Positions 58,301 to 64,000 of a stretch of 64,000 bases of DNA are shown piece by piece. Under the pieces are notes generated by a model, which ran no database searches, was not told where the DNA came from, and was given only the letters and a program-made list of their open reading frames with translations. A program made the position numbers and the translations under genes. Position 1 is the stretch's first letter. Every line of letters starts with the position of its first letter. The stretch covers positions 1,164,736 through 1,228,735 of the forward strand of contig NW_024104303.1 of the NCBI RefSeq assembly GCF_003945595.2. Reading direction: 5' to 3'. This stretch comes from Pipra filicauda (Eukaryota; Chordata; Aves; Passeriformes; Pipridae).

Positions 58301-61300
58301 ATTAATTTGTATGAAAAATACCACACATTCACTTGAACACACAGCTCATCCGAATATCTAGGTTCTAGGGTTTGGATCAGATAGTTAGTAGATGTGGGTA
58401 TAGATGGAAATAGCCTGAAAAATCCAAAATCTAGTGCATGTGAGTATCAACATATGCAGAACTGCTTTGTTGGATGACAAACAAATTCAAAAAGCAGCAA
58501 GATAAAACCAATAGGAAATAATTATCTTGCTGCCACAAGACATATTTGAAATAAGTATCTCAGGCTTAAATAAGAATATTTAGATGTGTCTTATGTATTT
58601 ACCCTTACAGAGACAACATTCAAACCTGTGACAACTTCTGGCTGTAAACAGAATGCACACCCATAAGTGTCTGCATGCTAGCTTTTGGTGTGGCAGATGC
58701 TTGAAGAAATTCTGGCAAAATAAAGAAAAGAAAAGCTGGTATATCTAACACAGTTGGGTAGTCATAAATAGATAAGCATCTGTTCTGTTACTTTCTTTAC
58801 ATCTTTGCTTAGAAAATATAAGAGCAGGTTAGAGTCATAATATGCTTACCACTCATTACAGCATGATTTTACGATAGGTTCTAAAAACTTACTGCAATAT
58901 ATGAAATGAAATATTTAGAAATAAATCTTAAGGACCAAATACTAAATCTTTGAAAATGAACCTGGAGTAGAATTGTTGTTGCTTATCAATTGTGCACTGC
59001 TTGATAATCATGGTGTCTTTTTCCAGATATCAGTTCTCCTTTGGCTGACATTCCATAGCAGTTCATAGACTCAGATGCAATTTTATGTATATGTTGACTC
59101 AAAGCTGAACACCATATTTGGCCCAAAATCTCTGTGGGACAGAAAACCAACTAGTGTATATCAACTTGTGCTGACCAGCTTTGAATTGAAGTAGCTTGGA
59201 GACCGCCATTTATTTTTGCATTTCACTTAGTCTTTGATTCACCTGAAAGTGGTGATTACATTTGCCTCAGGATATTTCTAGTCAGTGTTGCATATTTGAT
59301 TGAGGGTCCAAAGTTAGTTATATGTAACAATAACTCTTTATTTTTGCATTTCCTGCAATACTAAATAGAGACAATGTTAAAAACTCTTGGTTGTACAGTT
59401 AGTCTTATGATTATAATGATGCTTTCTTGTTTACTGGCTCAATTTCTCATTTACACATCAATAGATAACACTTTGTAACTTCACAGAAAACAATGACTCT
59501 GAGGTGCTCTGATACATTAATATTTGTTATTGTCATGGTTTACTACAGGAACGCTCACAGACTCTGACAAAATAAAAACTCAAGCTGCAACCTGCACATA
59601 CCTACCTGATTCAGTTCTCGAATTGTTAAGAAATCTGTTTCTTTACATTGGTTGCCCTTGGCTGCTTTTAGATTTATGACTAGTCTATACACCCCTGAAG
59701 AGCTACAGGGATCTGCAGAGTAAGCACAAAGAGAAACAAAGGACAGTATATAAAATCTATGACTATAGTAGTAAAGGGTTTAGACGTAACGATGACATCA
59801 AACTGTTGACAGCTTTTAATCCAAATAAAAAAATAACTGCATAATCTTACTGTCTTTCAGAATTTGCCTTGGAAGCACATATTGGGATCTCTAGTGCAAA
59901 AAAAAAAAAAGTCCTTCTCCATCAACAGTGTAAAGTATGGGTCCATTTCTGTGTTCTGTAAATCTCCACTTCTACACTCATCATGATGACGAATGATGAC
60001 AGGCTGTGTCTGAAGCCATACTGAAACACACAAACAACAGAATGTGTTGAAATGCTCACGTGACTTCTTTGGCATTTAAGAAAGACTGGTATGCCAGCAT
60101 CTCTGACTACAAAAAATTTTGTTCCTTACAACAGACTCCAGTTGTACCCATCAAAGCAGCTAAGCCAGGCTTGGAGGGTAGCTGAAAGTGGAAACTATTA
60201 GTTTCATTCAACAACACAAAAAGAGGGAATGAAGTAAAAACGATTAAGAAGGAAACCTGATAGAATATCTAATATAGCAGGATTCAGATTTAGACTTCCT
60301 AATTTTTATTTGAAAGAGTTACTGGAACAAAAACAGAAGGTTGTAAAGTTAAAACATCAGACAAATGGGACAGTCTTTTAAGAGCATGCAGAAGTCATAG
60401 TTAGACTGGTAATAGGTATGTGAAATACAACAGTAATTTTCACCCTGCAGCTGTAAGATGCCCTCATTTCTGGAGCGATGTACACTCTACGTATTCTGAG
60501 AAAATGTGTGGTCTGTTTAAACGGATCAAGCACAAAATATTAAGTTCCTTTATGTTCCTACTTACATGGGTCTTAATTATTTTGAAATAAAAGATAAAAA
60601 TAAAGTAATTTGAGTATTTTATATCTGTATATAAACAAAGAGGCAATAAAAACACTGGGGTAATACAGAAAAACAAGTACTTTTTTAGCAATTAAAATAT
60701 ATTAGGGAATGATTTTCAACACTGTCTGTGTCCTTATGAAAATATTATTATAGACATTGAACTTTAGAAACATTGATGTTAGTTTCATGAAACCCTTGAT
60801 TTTGAGATTTGAGTTTTAAATAATACAAATCTATACTATCACAGAAATATGCTGCCTACTCAGGGCTTTAGCTGCTATTCATAGACATAAAAAATACTGA
60901 TCTCTCCAGGAAACTGCAGCTGTTTTGCTAAAGTTTGCATATGTAAATTAACTCACCAAGAAGACTGCAATAGAAATGAAAATGAACTCTCACCACTTTG
61001 ATTCACTTGTTAGTTTTGGGGGGGGAGGGGTGTTGTTGTTGTTTGTTTGTTTGTTTGTTTGTTTTTAAATTTTTTTTACCTAGGCTTTTTATTTTCAATT
61101 ATTAATTCTTGCAGATGTTTGTGCAATCTTTGACAACTATACCTGTCTGCAATTTCTAATATATGAAAACCCAAATTCAGAAATAGCTTTTTATTTTCCA
61201 AATGGTTAGAATATTCTACTTTATTTATTCAGATCTTGGGAAATATCAATTCGAAGAATGACACAACTTTGGTTTCCTAGGAAGAAAAAGAAGACCTAAT

Positions 61301-64000
61301 TTGGAGAAGTTTTAGCTGTTCAGAAAAAAATGTGTGAAACTCAAGTATTTTTCTCAAACCACTCTAGTTTCTGTTCAAATTGTACCAAGACTGGCAGCTT
61401 TAAGAACTGTGCTTAGAATCTTTGTTAAGATGTGGAAAATGGGTTTCAACCCCTTCAGCTCTAACCTGTATAACAAGATATTGCAAGCAACTATACCTCT
61501 AGCTTTAGCCTACTAAGACTGTTACTCTATTGCCCCCTCCCTGAGAAAAATTCTAGTGTTTCTGGAGATCCCTGGTCATCATACATCAAAGCTGAAATTT
61601 TGTGGCATGTATCAGACTTGATACACTAATTATTCCTATTCTGGAGCAATCCTAGGCCAGAGATAGCAAAAAATGCCATACCATTACTTATGGTAATGGC
61701 CTAGACCCAGAAGAGAGTGTCAGTGCTGCTGACATGTATTTGAGCTTGCCTGGCATTGGGGTATATTTGCAGCAGCAGTGCTGCCAGGAGTCATAGGAGA
61801 GTAAGATTTATCACAGAAGATCAAGGCATATGTTTAAAGAGAGCAATCACAAGAACCAGCCAAGGTGTTAATAAGGATCAGAGGGTAACAGCTCTGAGAT
61901 TTCAGGACTGGACCCAACCTTCAGGAGTTAAATATCATGCTGAAATAGGTGTCTGACCTCTGAGACCCGACCATGTCAGTCTTCCCATGTTTTTGTCTGA
62001 AACAAGGAATAGTGATCAATGTCAGAGAATGAACATTTGACTTAATGCACCTGATCCACCTTGACAACACCTAATACTGTCAGAATATCTGACTGCAGGG
62101 TTTTACTCTGTTTAGTACTGAGCTTTGGTATTGACTTTTTTTTAACTTACTTGGTTTATTTTTAATTCTTCACACCAGTTATTTTCTTCTTAAAGTCACT
62201 TTGTCATAAAATTTTTCATAGTTTTATTTATAATAAATCACACTTATCCTTCACCAACCAGCTGAAAATAAAGTGTACCTGTGTCTATACCTGCAGTTCA
62301 CTCCTGTTTGTAGTCTATTAATCCAAAATTATACATGAAACCATCTATCACCATCCTTGCACTGCCTGTTTGCTGCTCCCCAGTTTTTTTCCACATCATT
62401 GCTGCTTAGTTCCAGATTTAGAACCTCATCACTTTTAAAACTTCCCAATTGTCACATTCTTCAGGAAAGTACAAGCATAAAGAAAACCATTCAAATGTTT
62501 GAAACATATGTGCTCCAATCAGTAGAAATCCACCCACAAGCTGCAATTGTGCAGCCTTGAACTAAGTGACATAATGAGAAAAGGATACTCAAGATTCTTG
62601 AGTAGCTTGCGTGACAGTATGAGTTTTTAAATTAATTTTTTAAAAAGGAAGGCAAAAAAGAAAATTTAACATCAGATTCAGTCACTCATCCTTATGCTCC
62701 ATTCCAGAGTGTGTTAGTCACCGTGTCCCTCAAGTGAGTATGAGAGTAAAGGAAAATTAACTCTTGCCATATCAAGGATATCAAGGATACTTGTCATTTA
62801 GTATCCTTGCTTTACCTCATATTTGACTCTAGACTGAACAAGTACTGCAGGAAATGCTGTTTCTGCAGCTATTTAAAATAAAAGCACTCGAATATAAAGC
62901 AAGAGGAATACTATAAAGTAATGAGATTATGCTTCAAATTTTCCCAGTGCATAAAAAATACATGAAATTAGTCTACTTCTGGATATTTATATCTCCTTGT
63001 TAAAAGCTAACATACAGTATTAATGCAGAAGACTCGGGTCAATTCAGGCTTCATAATGTTAACAAGGAAAGACATTACAGGGGATGAAGAAAATGCATCT
63101 AGAGATTCATATGCTTATATTTCATAGTTCCAATGGAAAGAAAAGAGATGCACAGACAGTCAGAAATTCTACCTTTACCACTAATCACAGAATATGATAA
63201 AGAAAAAAAGAGTTAAATCACAAAGGGAAATTATTTCATATATAAAAAAATTTATTAATTGATCAACGTTGTTGAAATGTGGCAGCACGAAATTGTCATT
63301 AAAAATTTATATATAATTCATAGAATTAAAATTTCAGTCTTAACAGACACCATGAAAACAGAATAAGAAGTTAATTTCAAGGATTACATTACTCAGAATG
63401 ATCTATACTAAGTGTTTGCAATATTTTCATTTCTGATTGTGGTTTAATTGTATTATGTTCCTGATAATTTTGAGAAGCATTGTTGAAAAGTTTGTCAAAA
63501 GGGGTGACAGCTAGTCTCCAGTCTTTTACTCAAGGTCGAAATTCTGCTTACATTAACGTTTTGATTCTCACCAAACAAATTCTTCACAATCATGGTGACA
63601 GTAGGATAAAGAGTAAATTGTCATTTTAAATGTGCTCTAAGTCCCTATTTGATCCTCAAATGAAAGTGTGACTTAATGGAGACATGTTAACAAAGCAAAC
63701 AATAAATCTTGCGTTTTTATTTAGCACAGGTTTTTCTTTAGATATAATGTATTGGGACACTTCAGTCCTTAGTGACCTTTGAAGTCATGCTTCAACTTGT
63801 GTATAGAAATAGTGAAGTGTTAGTATTTTGCTCTGAGCTGTCACATAAAACACTTAGACCTACCTAATTTTGAAAGTCAAAAATCTCTCTTGCAACCAAT
63901 GGAATATTGCATGAGAAAAGATAGAAAATTTGAGACAGCATGCATAACAACAGATTAAATAACTTTGTTATATTCATGGAGATCCATGCCTGCAAACACA
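55345..64000. other. AT-rich non-coding stretch, no gene recognised
   Basis: About 8.7 kb without a supported exon, RNA gene or transposon. Open frames are shorter than 80 codons and lack motifs. It holds a GTTT microsatellite at 61018-61066 and a 9-base inverted repeat (CAAGGATAC / GTATCCTTG) at about 62781-62808. Confidence 0.5.
61018..61066. repeat. G-run followed by GTT/GTTT microsatellite
   Basis: Eight G, A, four G, then (GTT)3 and about six GTTT units, ending in a T-rich run. Confidence 0.9.

Noticed and set aside
1..64000. CRISPR array, bacterial operon or mitochondrial insert
   Set aside because: No regularly spaced repeats, no ribosome-binding-site-led gene sets and no recognisable mitochondrial gene sequence; the content is vertebrate.

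Overview
The window reads as AT-rich, gene-poor nuclear DNA of a bird, most likely a passerine. The bird call rests on many chicken-repeat-1 (CR1) LINE fragments in both orientations, some still carrying the typical 8-base 3' tail (ATTCTGTG repeats), and on a decayed retroviral LTR of a type common in bird genomes. The passerine call rests on a short element at about 55.2-55.3 kb that joins an isoleucine-tRNA-like head to a CR1 3' tail, the structure of the passerine SINE TguSINE1. No complete, intact protein-coding gene was found. Most of the window is unannotatable intergenic or intronic sequence.

Layout. 1-3.56 kb: non-coding, with one short palindrome containing a TATA-like motif. 3.6-6.5 kb: a CR1 cluster with a minus-strand RT scrap, then a plus-strand element that keeps 5' region, ORF1 and a GDSL-esterase remnant but is fused directly to reverse transcriptase, then a second plus-strand RT fragment. 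6.5-11.56 kb: AT-rich, nothing recognised. 11.56-14.37 kb: a sharply bounded GC-rich island holding a minus-strand, intron-containing copy of a PHF7/G2E3-like PHD-finger gene. Seven exons can be traced with good splice sites, but it has a premature stop, a frameshift and two lost zinc ligands, so I call it a pseudogene. 14.4-28.3 kb: AT-rich, with a long adenine-rich tract at 17.6 kb, a moderately GC-rich unexplained stretch at 23.8-24.4 kb and two abutting perfect hairpins at 27.3 kb. 28.3-35.1 kb: four CR1 remnants. 37.5-39.1 kb: an unexplained open stretch and a solo LTR. 40.9-42.1 kb: a CR1 whose 3' end is joined to its endonuclease domain with the RT missing. 47.3 kb: a small CR1 scrap. 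54.2-55.35 kb: a poly(A)-tailed, 5'-truncated LINE that is not CR1, followed by the SINE. 55.35-64 kb: AT-rich, nothing recognised beyond a microsatellite.

No functional gene set works together here. The content is one duplicated, decaying gene and the remains of retroposons. The items most worth following up are the PHF7-like island and its tandemly repeated last exon, the well-preserved non-CR1 LINE terminus with a zinc finger, and the paired hairpins at 27.3 kb.
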